From positions 1 to 43,851 of the IMG/VR virus record IMGVR_UViG_3300023116_000091: a stretch of DNA of 43,851 nucleotides. One strand, 5' to 3'. The number at the start of each line of letters is the position of its first letter. Position 1 is the first letter of the stretch. The position numbers and the translations under genes were made by a program. Shown one piece after another: positions 1 to 8,419 of the stretch. Under the pieces are notes generated by a model that saw nothing but the letters and a program-made list of their open reading frames with translations, had not been told where the DNA came from and ran no database searches. This DNA is from a virus.

Positions 1-1
1 C

Positions 2-1072
2 GCCGCGATGCTGGTCAATAAACTGTGCTCTGATGGATACTCTCCGACTATGCTGTCCTACCACTTCCCACGCCTCGAGGAGACCAGACTTAAGAGGAAC
101 GTATTCCAGAGGTATTGGAACGCCCTCGAAAACTTCTCAGAAGATCTGCCAGCGAAGGAGCTCATGCAGAATCTCGAGAACGACTTCTATGATGTCACAA
201 AAGCCAGCTCTGGGAGAACTGATCAGCGAGAAGGCTGGCTAGGCTTCATAGATGGCCTTCAGGCTGCGTTTCCTAACGGCCTGCCTAGCACAGGCTGCAA
301 AACAGGGATACCCCCCTTAGACGCGATCCTGAGAGGATTTAAGCCGGGTTCTATGAATACTATCGCAGCTCGACCGGGCTGTGGTAAGTCGGCGTTTGCT
401 GTCCAGCTCATGCTCGAGGCTGCCTCACGTGGGGAACACGTTGTCTACTTTACCTTCGAGATGCCGTTCGACCAGATCGGGGCTCGGCTTCTCAGCAACT
501 ACACTCGTGAGGACATCGGATGGTATAAGGAGTCTGGTCGAGGTGATGTCAACAAGATCGTAGCAGGAGCTGGCTACTGTGCCAAACTTCCTGTCACCAT
601 CGAAGACAACGTTCAGATCAACGCAAACAGAATCAGATCAATGGCACGCAGGATGGCCAGAGAGAAGAACGTCAAGCTGTTCATCGTCGACTACCTGCAG
701 ATAGTCCCCCCTTCTTACCGGAACCAGAACAAAGTTGTCGAAATCAGCGACATTTCAAGAACTATGAAGATGGCCGCCATGGAGACAGGTGTTCCCTTCA
801 TAACACTTTCCCAGATGAACAGAGCCATAGACCTCTCAGAGAGGGCACCAGCTCTATCTGACCTTCGGGAATCAGGAGCAATTGAACAGGACTCGGATAC
901 CGTCAGCTTCCTGCACCAGCCAGATAAATCCAACGACAGCCGGGTAGACTTCATCGTCCGAAAGAATCGCCACGGGAAGACCGGAAAAATAGAGTTGGAG
1001 TGGACTAAATGGTGCGGTAGGTTTGAGCCCATCGACAAGTCAACCGAAACAGACGTTGCTCCATCCCTATGA
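2..1072 (+). CDS. dnaB: Replicative DNA helicase, DnaB-type (5' partial)
   Basis: Hexameric 5'-3' helicase that unwinds the phage replication fork in the cytoplasm. Counting from the ATG at position 8, a RecA-like core is visible: Walker A RPGCGKSAF (about residues 122-130), a TFEMP segment after it, Walker B LFIVDYLQI (224-232), a LSQMNR motif and DLRESGAIEQDSD, all typical of the DnaB C-terminal domain. The frame is open to the window edge, so the true N-terminus lies outside; only a short piece of the N-terminal helical domain is present. It overlaps the next gene by 4 nt (ATGA). A DnaC-like loader and an initiator-like protein are found near the other end of the window, consistent with a self-recruited host-type replisome. 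Identity of the family is secure; the real start is not visible. Confidence 0.93.
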   Translation, partial: AAMLVNKLCSDGYSPTMLSYHFPRLEETRLKRNVFQRYWNALENFSEDLPAKELMQNLENDFYDVTKASSGRTDQREGWLGFIDGLQAAFPNGLPSTGCKTGIPPLDAILRGFKPGSMNTIAARPGCGKSAFAVQLMLEAASRGEHVVYFTFEMPFDQIGARLLSNYTREDIGWYKESGRGDVNKIVAGAGYCAKLPVTIEDNVQINANRIRSMARRMAREKNVKLFIVDYLQIVPPSYRNQNKVVEISDISRTMKMAAMETGVPFITLSQMNRAIDLSERAPALSDLRESGAIEQDSDTVSFLHQPDKSNDSRVDFIVRKNRHGKTGKIELEWTKWCGRFEPIDKSTETDVAPSL

Positions 1073-1599
1073 CACACACAATCATTGGCTTATCAGGCAG
1101 GAAACGCAGTGGAAAATCCACCGCCGCAGACATCATACTGGACCTCATGCAGGGTGACTCGGTCAGGATCTCACTAGCCACACCTATCAAGATCGATATA
1201 CAGGGACTCATGGGTGTCCCAATCGACGACAACAACAAGGAGATCATCAGGCCAGTTCTTCAAACCTATGGCGAGTCAATGAAGCAGCTGTTTGGAAGCG
1301 ACTACTGGGTCAAGCGAGCAGACCACACGTGGCGACAATACTCCCCATTCACAACTGTCATGGTATGTGATGATGTCAGGTTCCCAATAGAGGCTGAATG
1401 GATTCGCTCCCTTGGTGGCATCGTAGTCAAAATCCATCGCCCGGGGTTCGATGACTCCTCCGACCAACACGTGTCGGAGACAGCGATCGATAGCATCAAA
1501 CCAGACTATACTATCGCCAACGACTCTACCCAACAACAACTCAAAACAAACATCGCCAATATGCTGAAATATGCGACAAACCTACGAGTCACAGGCTGA
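1069..1599 (+). CDS. Deoxynucleoside monophosphate kinase (copy A)
   Basis: Phosphorylates dNMPs to dNDPs to feed phage DNA synthesis. The 176-residue protein has a P-loop GRKRSGKST at residues 10-18, the DDVRFP motif at 101-106 followed by a WIRSLGG helix, a HRP lid segment (123-125) and HVSE (134-137), the order seen in T4 gp1-like phage dNMP kinases. The ATG overlaps the helicase stop (ATGA), so the two are translationally coupled. A second, clearly related but diverged kinase lies at 39025-39525, which is unusual for one phage. I infer the function from family motifs; substrate preference cannot be read from sequence. Confidence 0.88.
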   Translation: MTHTIIGLSGRKRSGKSTAADIILDLMQGDSVRISLATPIKIDIQGLMGVPIDDNNKEIIRPVLQTYGESMKQLFGSDYWVKRADHTWRQYSPFTTVMVCDDVRFPIEAEWIRSLGGIVVKIHRPGFDDSSDQHVSETAIDSIKPDYTIANDSTQQQLKTNIANMLKYATNLRVTG

Positions 1600-1990
1600 C
1601 AGGGATCGAGAGACACTCGTCAAGATGAGGATCGAGGAGATCACAGGAGCAGCCCTAATCAAGCTGCCTCCACGTGACTCCTTCGACTACGCAGTCACTA
1701 AACAGGGGCTGATCACAGGCCTCGTTGAGATCAAGTGCAGGACCATTCCGTCAACCCTTTACAAAACCTACCTCATAGACGTCCACAAGCTCAGGAATGC
1801 CGCCTCATACGCTGCCATACACCCAGACATAGACTGTAGGCTGTGGGTCCAGTGGACAGACGTTCTGGGTTGCATAGACATGACCATCCCTCACACAGAG
1901 TGGATGGTAGGTGGCAGATCCGACAGAGAAGATCCTCAAGACATCTCCATTTGCTCATACATACCAATCAAAGAATTTCAAATGTATTGA
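1571..1990 (+). CDS. Small PD-(D/E)XK nuclease-like protein
   Basis: A 139-residue protein whose start overlaps the dNMP kinase by 29 nt; an in-frame ATG at 1625 would avoid the overlap and keep the conserved part. Around residues 36-55 the sequence reads D..DYAV...GLVEIKCR, giving D39, E53 and K55 with the D-x13-E-x-K spacing of the PD-(D/E)XK nuclease core, followed by a beta/alpha pattern (YLIDVHKL, CRLWVQW). This fits a small restriction-like or resolvase-like nuclease, possibly acting in replication or packaging next to the helicase and terminase genes. It is not a family I can name; the nuclease call is an inference from the motif. Confidence 0.5.
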   Translation: MRQTYESQADRDRETLVKMRIEEITGAALIKLPPRDSFDYAVTKQGLITGLVEIKCRTIPSTLYKTYLIDVHKLRNAASYAAIHPDIDCRLWVQWTDVLGCIDMTIPHTEWMVGGRSDREDPQDISICSYIPIKEFQMY

Positions 1991-2004
1991 CTTAGAGCCT
2001 GAAA

Positions 2005-2556
2005 ATGTGTACGCTCGGCTGGGAGGTTGGCAGAAGTGTAGACACAGAACTTGATCCAACTTCACCTATCATGGGTGTTAAAACTAAATGGAATCCTGAT
2101 CTGGAGGCTTCAGGAATCAAACGCTATACAGGGACAGGTCTGAAGAAGACAGACCCTGAACGGTATGAATCAGTAGTCAAAGCAGCCAAGAAGGGTTTCG
2201 GACCAGAAACCCTGACAGAAGTCTTCGGTGTAAGCCCCCAATTGGCAGCAGAGATCGTCAGGCAGGCAGAAAGAGATCCCAAAGCACAAGAAGCTTTCCT
2301 TAGCGACCTTATAAAGACAAGGGATGCAGCATTAGAGAAGCTCGGGGAAGCTATAAAGTCAGGAGACCTGAAGCCTGATAAGTTACCCGTGACAGTGGGG
2401 ATCTTGATCGACAAAGTTGAGACAATGATGGGGAAACCTAGTACAACTATTAGACATGAGACAGTTAATCTCTCGGATTCAGCTTTGAGAGAACTGATCG
2501 AAAGCTGCAGGCCAGCGAAAGTTGTTGATGCTGAGGTGATAGAAGAGAAAAGTTAG
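2005..2556 (+). CDS. Candidate terminase small subunit (HTH protein)
   Basis: Likely binds phage DNA at the packaging site and hands it to the large terminase encoded about 450 nt downstream. The 183-residue protein has a predicted helix-turn-helix (ETLTEVFGVSPQLAAEIVRQ, about residues 73-92), a long helical middle and an acidic C-terminus with AKVVDAEVIEEK, a tail style common in small terminases of the phBC6A51 kind. The start is uncertain: ATG 2005 has no good ribosome site, and ATG 2071 gives a shorter protein beginning MGVKTKWNPD. A second protein with a similar HTH and a similar VVLDAQVVDGE tail lies at 41649-42359. The role is assigned mainly by position. Confidence 0.55.
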   Translation: MCTLGWEVGRSVDTELDPTSPIMGVKTKWNPDLEASGIKRYTGTGLKKTDPERYESVVKAAKKGFGPETLTEVFGVSPQLAAEIVRQAERDPKAQEAFLSDLIKTRDAALEKLGEAIKSGDLKPDKLPVTVGILIDKVETMMGKPSTTIRHETVNLSDSALRELIESCRPAKVVDAEVIEEKS

Positions 2557-2743
2557 GCAAGCCTATCTATAAACATAAGAGAGATTGTGCGAAGAAACAG
2601 GACAAACAGGGGGGGAGGGGGTCAGGATTCTCGAATAATCATCGATTCCGTTGCGGATCTCCCCTCACACAATAAGCGACAAAAGGACCTATCATTCTTG
2701 GCTGCAACACCTACCGTTAGAATTATCCGCAAAAGGATATTTA

Positions 2744-3007
2744 ATGAAGAATAAACGCAAGCGCAAAGCGATCCGCAGGACGGGTCTGGACACTGCTGAA
2801 CTACGTTGGAAGGCTGGCAGGGAGCCTATGGAGGCCACTGTCACTGGCAGGCCTATGAACCAGAGGCTTCTGGAGACTTCTTTGGGGATTGTCCGAGTGA
2901 CTGACAGTGCTCCGTTCCAGAGGGGGCTCAGAATCCCTGTGTGGGTGGAGCAGGGCAGCGGGAAGTTGTATTGCAAAGGCAAGCCCCAGAGGCTTGACAG
3001 GTATTGA
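2744..3007 (+). CDS. Small basic protein between terminase genes
   Basis: An 87-residue protein starting MKNKRKRKAIRRTGLD, very basic at the N-terminus. The ATG at 2744 is chosen because AAAAGGAT sits just upstream; the open frame extends further but without a ribosome site. It ends 1 nt before the large terminase ATG, so the two are probably co-translated. No family is recognised. The basic N-terminus and the location between the terminase subunits would suit a DNA-binding packaging accessory, but that is inference. The stretch before it (2557-2743) has no gene and holds a G7-A-G5 tract near 2610. Confidence 0.55.
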   Translation: MKNKRKRKAIRRTGLDTAELRWKAGREPMEATVTGRPMNQRLLETSLGIVRVTDSAPFQRGLRIPVWVEQGSGKLYCKGKPQRLDRY

Positions 3008-3008
3008 T

Positions 3009-4673
3009 ATGAAATGGACTCCCCACCCAGTGTTCCCGATCCCTACTCGGGAGGAGGCTCAAGCTATGGACTCTGCTGGTGTGCTGGAGCAGTATGTCAA
3101 GCAGAGGGATGAGCTGATCCGTAGGGAGAAGGCCGATCCCTTTAACTACGGCTCTGACTGGCATAATACTAAAGGTCTGTTTAGGCACTGGAAGGATGCT
3201 GATGATGCGCTGGAGGACCCTGACATAGACATCGTCTACATATTTGGTGGCAACAGGGGAGGCAAATCGCGCTATATGGCTTCGAGGGTTGTCCGCACAC
3301 TGGCTAATAAACACCGGAGTGCTGTGTGGTGCTGCCATAGCACACATGACAGCTCGGTGCAGGTCCAGCAGCCGTATGTCTACGACTATTTGCCACTTCC
3401 ATGGAAGGAGCAGCGAACTGGCCAGAGGGCAGTGGTTAACATTGGTTTCAGCCAGAAGAATGGTTTCTCTAATAAGACTTTTGTGGCACCCAACGGTAGT
3501 CAGTGTTGGTTCAAGAATTACAGTCAGGAACTCAGCTCGATGGAGGGGACGGAGCTTGACTTGATCTGGTGTGATGAGCTGGTTCCTATGGCGTGGATAC
3601 AGACCCTCAAATACAGGCTGATCAGCAGGAAGGGGAAAATGGTTGTCACCTTCACCCCGATCGACGGGTATACGAGCACCGTCAAGGATGCGATGGAGGG
3701 GGCTATTATTGAGGAGACGAAGCCTGCTAAACTGATTGGAGACGATGACAGTCCGATAGCCGGGGTTCCTCGAGGGCACATGCCATATAAGGCGAGGACC
3801 AGAAGTGGAACTGGGCAGATATTTTGGTTTTTCTCTGAGTGGAACCCGTATTCACCGTTTGATCGTATGCAGCAGACGCTGCAGGGCAGGACGAGAGAGG
3901 AGAGAGAGATCAGGGCCTATGGTTACGTCAGCAACCCTGTGGTCGGGAAGTTTCCGAGGTTTACAGATCGAAACATTATTGAACCTTCCCAGATCCCAAA
4001 AGATGGGACCAATTATATGGTAGTGGACCCTACCCCGGGGGATCGAAACTGGTATATGCTGTGGGCTAAGGTTGACGATCTCGGTCGGGTGTTTATTTAT
4101 AGGGAGTGGCCCGACATGGCAAACTACGGGGAGTGGGCTGTCCCGAGTGAGAAACTTGATGGGAAGAAGGGGCCAGCACAGACTGCGGACTGTGGGAGGA
4201 ACATTGACCAATACAAAAAGCTGATCCGAGAGCTTGAGGTCAACGATGGGGGCATACACGAGAGGTATATTGACCCGCGAGCAGGTCGCACAGCAGTTAT
4301 TGGACAGAGGGAGCATAACCAGAGTCTCATTGACCTGCTGGCCAACCCTGACAGGGGAGCTGGTGGAGAGGTGACAAAGAATGGGTTATTGTTTGTTCCA
4401 TCTGCCATGGCTCATATTGATGAGAGCTGTGCTCTGGTGAATAACCTGTTCGCATATGACATGAGCAGGGAGATCAGCATCCTGAATGAGCCGAAGCTTT
4501 ATGTGTCGCGGGAGTGCCAGAACCTGATATACAGTCTGAGGACGTGGACAAATTCAGATGGCGAGAAGGGGGCCAGCAAGGACCCGGTAGACGCCCTGAG
4601 GTATTTGATCCTAATGGACCCGATATACGTCCCGAGGAAAATGGATTATAGCACTGAGACTTTGAGTTATTGA
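3009..4673 (+). CDS. terL: Terminase large subunit
   Basis: ATP-driven motor and nuclease that packages DNA into the prohead. The 554-residue protein has Walker A GGNRGGKS (residues about 80-87), Walker B LDLIWCDE (about 183-190), a VTFTPIDG coupling segment, and an RNase H-like nuclease domain with acidic residues in YMVVDPTPGD (about 337-346), ERYIDPRAGR and the C-terminal DPVDALRYL. ATG 3009 is preferred over an upstream in-frame start because the latter would overlap the preceding small gene by about 100 nt. The stop is followed after 1 nt by the portal start. Confidence 0.95.
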   Translation: MKWTPHPVFPIPTREEAQAMDSAGVLEQYVKQRDELIRREKADPFNYGSDWHNTKGLFRHWKDADDALEDPDIDIVYIFGGNRGGKSRYMASRVVRTLANKHRSAVWCCHSTHDSSVQVQQPYVYDYLPLPWKEQRTGQRAVVNIGFSQKNGFSNKTFVAPNGSQCWFKNYSQELSSMEGTELDLIWCDELVPMAWIQTLKYRLISRKGKMVVTFTPIDGYTSTVKDAMEGAIIEETKPAKLIGDDDSPIAGVPRGHMPYKARTRSGTGQIFWFFSEWNPYSPFDRMQQTLQGRTREEREIRAYGYVSNPVVGKFPRFTDRNIIEPSQIPKDGTNYMVVDPTPGDRNWYMLWAKVDDLGRVFIYREWPDMANYGEWAVPSEKLDGKKGPAQTADCGRNIDQYKKLIRELEVNDGGIHERYIDPRAGRTAVIGQREHNQSLIDLLANPDRGAGGEVTKNGLLFVPSAMAHIDESCALVNNLFAYDMSREISILNEPKLYVSRECQNLIYSLRTWTNSDGEKGASKDPVDALRYLILMDPIYVPRKMDYSTETLSY

Positions 4674-4674
4674 A

Positions 4675-6759
4675 ATGAACACTATCGATGATCGGCTGCA
4701 GCTTAGTACTGAGCCCAACATAAACCAGCTCTGCTCGGAATACCGCAGAGCGTACTCAGACGAGCGGATCACCTACCGTGTCCGCGAATCTGATGAGACC
4801 AGATTCGCCACATGGACAGGACAGAGCCGAGACGGCAAAAAGCACGCAAAGGATCTGGGCAGGCAGCCATTCCCGTGGGAAGGGGCCAGTGACACCCGGA
4901 TCAGGCTGGCAGACGAGGTCTGCAGCTTCATTGTTAACCTCTCCACATCGGCCATCAGCAGAGCCGCACTTAACGTGGCTGGAGTTGAGGCCGCTGATCA
5001 CAAACAGGCATCCGCAGTGGGGCTCTACCTTCGCTGGATGCTGAGCACTTTAATGCAGCCCGGCTGGGAAGAGGAGCTGGAGCTGCACGCAGAATATGCC
5101 GCACAGTATGGTTGGAGCGTACTTCATGTTATCTGGGATCGTAGTTATGCCCAGACCCCGCGCACAATAAACCTCCAAACCCTCTCCGGTTTCCTCGGAG
5201 TAGAAGCCCCCCAACAAGTCGATGCTCTGACCGCTGTGCTGCAAGATCAAGAGGAGTATCTGGCTGACCTGCTTGTTGCCAGCAATGACGGGCTGACCAG
5301 ATCGAAAGCACTCAAACACATCCGCGACATCGTGCGTGACGGAGAGACCACGTTCGAGCTCCCAGAGATGGCTCGTAACCAGCCTCGGATTGTTGCTCTT
5401 CGACCATACCACGAAATCCTATTCCCGCCTGAGACAAATGATCTCCAGAGAGCTCGAGCAATCTTCCGCAGGGAATACTACACAGTGGCTGAGCTCGAAG
5501 AAAAGGCGGCCAGTGGTGAGTGGAGCAGGGAATGGGTGGACGAGGTTAAGCGGACAGCAGGCAGGAGCTCACAAGTGTGGGATCAGGGCCTGAGCCCTGT
5601 GCTGGGCTCTACTGAGCGAATGGACGAGAAGGCAAACCTGATCGAGGTCATCCATGCTTACAGTCGCAGAGTGACAGACACGGGGACCCCGGGCATTTAT
5701 ATGACCGTATTTTCGCCATACATGGAGAAGGATGCGAAAGGAAACGAGGTCTACGCTGAGCATAAGCTGGTCACAGAGGCAGGAGATACCTATCCATTCG
5801 AGTCATTCACACGGGAAAAAACGAGACGCAGCCCTATCGAGTCACGTGGTGTCGCAGAAATCGTCAAAACGTGGCAGGCCGAATACAAGGCTCAAGCAGA
5901 CATGGTCTTTGACAGGTCAAGTTTTGAGACACTGCCACCATTAAAGGTCCCGCTTCGATACGGACAGAGAATCAAGGTTGGCCCGGGTGTTCAGGTCTCT
6001 GAACAGCGTCCGGGTGACATCACGTGGATGGAGTCTCCCCGAAGAGGGGCTGACTTAGCGTTCGCGCTGATGGATCACATCCAGCAGCGGACTGACAGAT
6101 ACTTCGGAAGGCCGAACGCTGCTGTTCCAGCAGTAGAGACTCAGCTCAGGCAGCAGGCATATGTCCACAGGTGGCTCAGGCACATGACATCTGTCATTGG
6201 TCGAGTCTGGGATCTGACTCAGGTCTTCGACACCGACGAGCGGTTTGCCACAGTGACGGGGACCAACATGGCCCTTCCCAGAGACCCACGCAAATTCAAC
6301 TTCACACTGCATTTTGACGTGCGAGAACTTGATAACGAATTCGTGGAGAAAAAACTTCAGGCAATCTCTCAGTTTGTGCTGCCAGAAGACACCATGGGGA
6401 TCGTGGACAGAACAAAGCTGATCAGAAAGAAATTGCAGGTGATCGATCCCACACTGGCCGATGAACTCGTTATCGAGCAGGCAGAGGCCAGTCAGAAAAT
6501 GTACGACGACATGAACAATCAGGTTGCGCTGATGGCCCTTGGCAACCAGCCACGATACGTTGAGAACGATCCGTCTGCTGGGATCAAGATGCAGTTTCTG
6601 CAGCAGATCATACAGAACAACCCTAAATACCAGCAGCAAATGGAATCCGACGAGCAGTTCTCGCAGTTGGTTCAGTCATTCGCGCAGAACCTGCAGATGA
6701 GTTTGACTCAACAACAGAACGCGCAGATCGGAAAAATAGGAGTTAACCCAAATGCATAA
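4675..6759 (+). CDS. Portal protein
   Basis: Dodecameric ring at the capsid vertex through which DNA enters and leaves. The protein has 694 residues, within the size range of podovirus-type portals, and the N-terminal part has the QPFPWEGASDTRIRLADEV segment typical of large phage portals of this type. It is followed by a mixed alpha/beta core and a Gln-rich helical C-terminus (MSLTQQQNAQIGKIG) of the kind that forms the barrel. It lies directly after terL and is followed by a small gene overlapping its end by 8 nt. No defects seen. Confidence 0.9.
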   Translation: MNTIDDRLQLSTEPNINQLCSEYRRAYSDERITYRVRESDETRFATWTGQSRDGKKHAKDLGRQPFPWEGASDTRIRLADEVCSFIVNLSTSAISRAALNVAGVEAADHKQASAVGLYLRWMLSTLMQPGWEEELELHAEYAAQYGWSVLHVIWDRSYAQTPRTINLQTLSGFLGVEAPQQVDALTAVLQDQEEYLADLLVASNDGLTRSKALKHIRDIVRDGETTFELPEMARNQPRIVALRPYHEILFPPETNDLQRARAIFRREYYTVAELEEKAASGEWSREWVDEVKRTAGRSSQVWDQGLSPVLGSTERMDEKANLIEVIHAYSRRVTDTGTPGIYMTVFSPYMEKDAKGNEVYAEHKLVTEAGDTYPFESFTREKTRRSPIESRGVAEIVKTWQAEYKAQADMVFDRSSFETLPPLKVPLRYGQRIKVGPGVQVSEQRPGDITWMESPRRGADLAFALMDHIQQRTDRYFGRPNAAVPAVETQLRQQAYVHRWLRHMTSVIGRVWDLTQVFDTDERFATVTGTNMALPRDPRKFNFTLHFDVRELDNEFVEKKLQAISQFVLPEDTMGIVDRTKLIRKKLQVIDPTLADELVIEQAEASQKMYDDMNNQVALMALGNQPRYVENDPSAGIKMQFLQQIIQNNPKYQQQMESDEQFSQLVQSFAQNLQMSLTQQQNAQIGKIGVNPNA

Positions 6760-7015
6760 CGAATACAGGTTCACAGGACACGAACCGTGGCTTCTGGAAG
6801 CGTTCTCGCTACAGGAAGAACACCCGGTGAGAAAGGCGTTGGATGTGGTGTTGAACGAATTGATCAAAGCCGAGTCCAGCAATGTGTCTGGGCACGGCCT
6901 GTCTTCAGAGGATCGCCACTATTTTGCAGGCAGGCTTTCGGCAATACAGGATCTGTATTTTGCTCTGCAGAACCTGTATGCCGATGCTCTCAAGGGAAGC
7001 CATGAGGAGGATTAG
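6752..7015 (+). CDS. Small protein following portal
   Basis: An 87-residue, mostly helical, acidic protein (MHNEYRFTGHEPWLLEAFS...) overlapping the portal end by 8 nt, so translationally coupled to it. I do not recognise a family. Its position between portal and scaffold in the packaging block suggests a head-assembly or connector accessory. Its 3' end overlaps the convergent leftward HTH gene by 26 nt, and no terminator is visible between the two converging transcription units. Confidence 0.65.
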   Translation: MHNEYRFTGHEPWLLEAFSLQEEHPVRKALDVVLNELIKAESSNVSGHGLSSEDRHYFAGRLSAIQDLYFALQNLYADALKGSHEED

Positions 7016-7280
7016 CCTCTGACAGTTTCTCAGCAGCTCGACCCAGCCTCATTCGGTTCAGGATGGAGCTGGGTCTTCCTGTTCTCCATCCCTCGACTGT
7101 TCTGACTGGAACGGCCATGAGTGTAGCCAGATCCCGTGTCGTCATGCCGTAATTGTCGCATAAAGTGACAACAGCCTCCCTAGTCGAAACTTCCTCGCCA
7201 TTGATGGTCAGGATAACGGTGTCCCGATCTTCATCTACAGCGCAGAACACTGCTTTAAGATCAAAGTGGTTCGATTCCAT
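6990..7280 (-). CDS. HTH DNA-binding protein
   Basis: A 96-residue protein, the last gene of the leftward operon. After an N-terminal beta-rich part (residues 1-35), a helix-turn-helix is visible at about 45-68: MTTRDLATLMAVPVRTVEGW, like XRE-type or antitoxin-type DNA-binding domains. Probable role is transcription control, perhaps of its own operon, whose promoter region at 13250-13278 carries a palindrome. It overlaps the upstream 60-residue gene by 20 nt and the convergent portal-block gene by 26 nt. Its target is unknown. Confidence 0.6.
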   Translation of the reverse strand: MESNHFDLKAVFCAVDEDRDTVILTINGEEVSTREAVVTLCDNYGMTTRDLATLMAVPVRTVEGWRTGRPSSILNRMRLGRAAEKLSEANPPHGFP

Positions 7281-7443
7281 TTATGTATCGCTTGAAGTCT
7301 TCGAGAGTGAATTCCTCGCCAGTTAAGCCTGTAAATGTAGGGTGTCTTTTAACGAAATCCCTGTAAGTGTCATATTCCTCCTGCGGATCTGCGTCAGGCG
7401 ACATCATCTCTTCAGGGTCCCAGTGTGCTTCGATGGTTTTCAT
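7261..7443 (-). CDS. Small acidic hypothetical protein
   Basis: A 60-residue, strongly acidic protein (MKTIEAHWDPEEMMSPD...) coupled by ATGA overlap to the end of the endolysin gene and overlapping the downstream HTH gene by 20 nt. No family recognised. The pairing of a small acidic protein with a small HTH protein resembles a regulatory or toxin-antitoxin pair in layout only; nothing in the sequence proves it. Confidence 0.5.
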   Translation of the reverse strand: MKTIEAHWDPEEMMSPDADPQEEYDTYRDFVKRHPTFTGLTGEEFTLEDFKRYINGIEPL

Positions 7444-7856
7444 TTTAATTTGTAGAAAATGTGTTTGCCTATTTTTATTGTCGATGTCCTGCCTTTAGCC
7501 CAATACGGCTTAACGTAGTCGGCGTGATAGTGATCAGCGTAGCCGATTTTGGCTCGGTTGAGTTTGTGCAGGTTTTTGGATAGCCAATTGGCGGTTTTCG
7601 CTTGAGGTAGCTTGAGCAGGTGCTCGAGATCCGCTGGACGCTTGCCGTTCCAGCAGGAGAACTGCTTCTTCTCGAGGCAGACCTCCTCCGGTGTCAGGGA
7701 TCTGTTCAGGGATCGTTGCTGTATGCAGGCAGCCACTGCTGCCATTCCGTCTGGCCCCTCGCCACGGGCCTCTGCAAGGATCGTCATTGAGACGATGTCG
7801 CTCGCAGAAGCAACCGAGGCGATCATCACAGCCATAATTGAGATCAAGGTTTTCAT
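7440..7856 (-). CDS. Endolysin, SleB-type cell wall hydrolase, with signal peptide
   Basis: Cuts peptidoglycan at lysis. From ATG 7856 the 138-residue protein begins with a signal peptide (MKTLISIMAVMIASVASASD, cleavage likely after ASA), followed by the SleB/Hydrolase_2 fold: ILAEARGEGPDG with the presumed catalytic Glu (about residue 29 or 33), the NR...P.EVC..KKQFSCW block (about 51-69) and the C-terminal DHYHADYVKPYWA...IGKHIFYK. The longer frame from 7907 would bury the signal peptide, and ATG 7856 overlaps the preceding stop (ATGA), so the shorter start is chosen. The signal peptide implies Sec export, so it need not depend on a holin for release. It is unusual in lying in the leftward accessory operon, far from the holin-like gene at 19752. 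Confidence 0.85.
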   Translation of the reverse strand: MKTLISIMAVMIASVASASDIVSMTILAEARGEGPDGMAAVAACIQQRSLNRSLTPEEVCLEKKQFSCWNGKRPADLEHLLKLPQAKTANWLSKNLHKLNRAKIGYADHYHADYVKPYWAKGRTSTIKIGKHIFYKLK

Positions 7857-8044
7857 TCGTTGATCATGTCCCTGACATACTGAGCGATTGCTTCTAGTGT
7901 GCAGCATTTAGGGAAACCGTGTTTCAGCCAGCCACGCATGGTCTCGTCTAATTCGTGAAGAGTGTTGGCATTGTCCACAGCTTTCATGTGGATCTCCAGT
8001 TCCTCCAGCTCTTCAGGGAGTTTGAATGTAATAGTGTGCTTCAT
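7853..8044 (-). CDS. Small hypothetical protein
   Basis: A 63-residue protein starting MKHTITFKLPEELEELE. The ATG at 8044 is chosen because it overlaps the upstream stop (ATGA) and the N-terminal strand then starts cleanly; a longer in-frame start at 8077 would overlap the previous gene. The beta strand followed by two helices loosely recalls small ribbon-helix-helix proteins, but the match is weak. It is coupled to the endolysin downstream by another ATGA. Confidence 0.55.
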   Translation of the reverse strand: MKHTITFKLPEELEELEIHMKAVDNANTLHELDETMRGWLKHGFPKCCTLEAIAQYVRDMINE

Positions 8045-8397
8045 AGGTCGTAGACTGTTCCGCCTGCTTCTGACCACGCATTCTTTGCTCCCTGCACCCC
8101 TTCTTCCTGCAAACGAGCGAATAGAGACATGGCGTGAACCGACACGCTATTGAAGGCATCGGGGGCTATGCGGTAGTCGTTGTAAACCTCGCCATCTTTG
8201 GACACGGTCCATGGGCCCCGCAGTGGTTGATCCATGACCCATTGTCCATCTCCTTTGTATCTGAAGATGGCGATGATCTCAGTGTTTGCATCAGGGTGGT
8301 GCCATGTCGCTTGGACGTAGGTGTCCCCGATCTCGAGTAGTGATTTTGGTGTTGTTTTGTCGTCTTTCATGTTATCGAATAGTTTTTGTTGTTTCAT
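8041..8397 (-). CDS. Hypothetical protein downstream of methyltransferase A
   Basis: A 118-residue protein starting MKQQKLFDNMKDDK; an internal ATG at 8370 is an alternative. The middle reads as a small beta-rich domain (IGDTYVQATWHH, IIAIFRYKGDGQWVMD, WTVSKDGEVY). No family recognised. The ATG lies inside a small hairpin repeat that borders methyltransferase cassette A. It is coupled by ATGA to the next small gene. Confidence 0.6.
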   Translation of the reverse strand: MKQQKLFDNMKDDKTTPKSLLEIGDTYVQATWHHPDANTEIIAIFRYKGDGQWVMDQPLRGPWTVSKDGEVYNDYRIAPDAFNSVSVHAMSLFARLQEEGVQGAKNAWSEAGGTVYDL

Positions 8398-8408
8398 GCT
8401 ATCGCATA
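8396..8408. repeat. Hairpin repeat bordering methyltransferase A (3' side)
   Basis: ATGCTATCGCATA, a short inverted repeat (ATGC/GCAT with a 4-nt loop). It matches the element at 9366-9378 at 12 of 13 positions in the same orientation, so the pair brackets methyltransferase cassette A as direct repeats. A weaker relative (ATGTTATCGAATA) lies at 8370-8382. Confidence 0.5.
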
Positions 8409-8419
8409 GCTGTTGTTGT

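Noticed and set aside
2570-2650. cos or pac site at the G-rich tract
   Set aside because: A G7-A-G5 run next to the terminase genes is suggestive, but no repeats or defined cut-site structure are visible, so it is not annotated.
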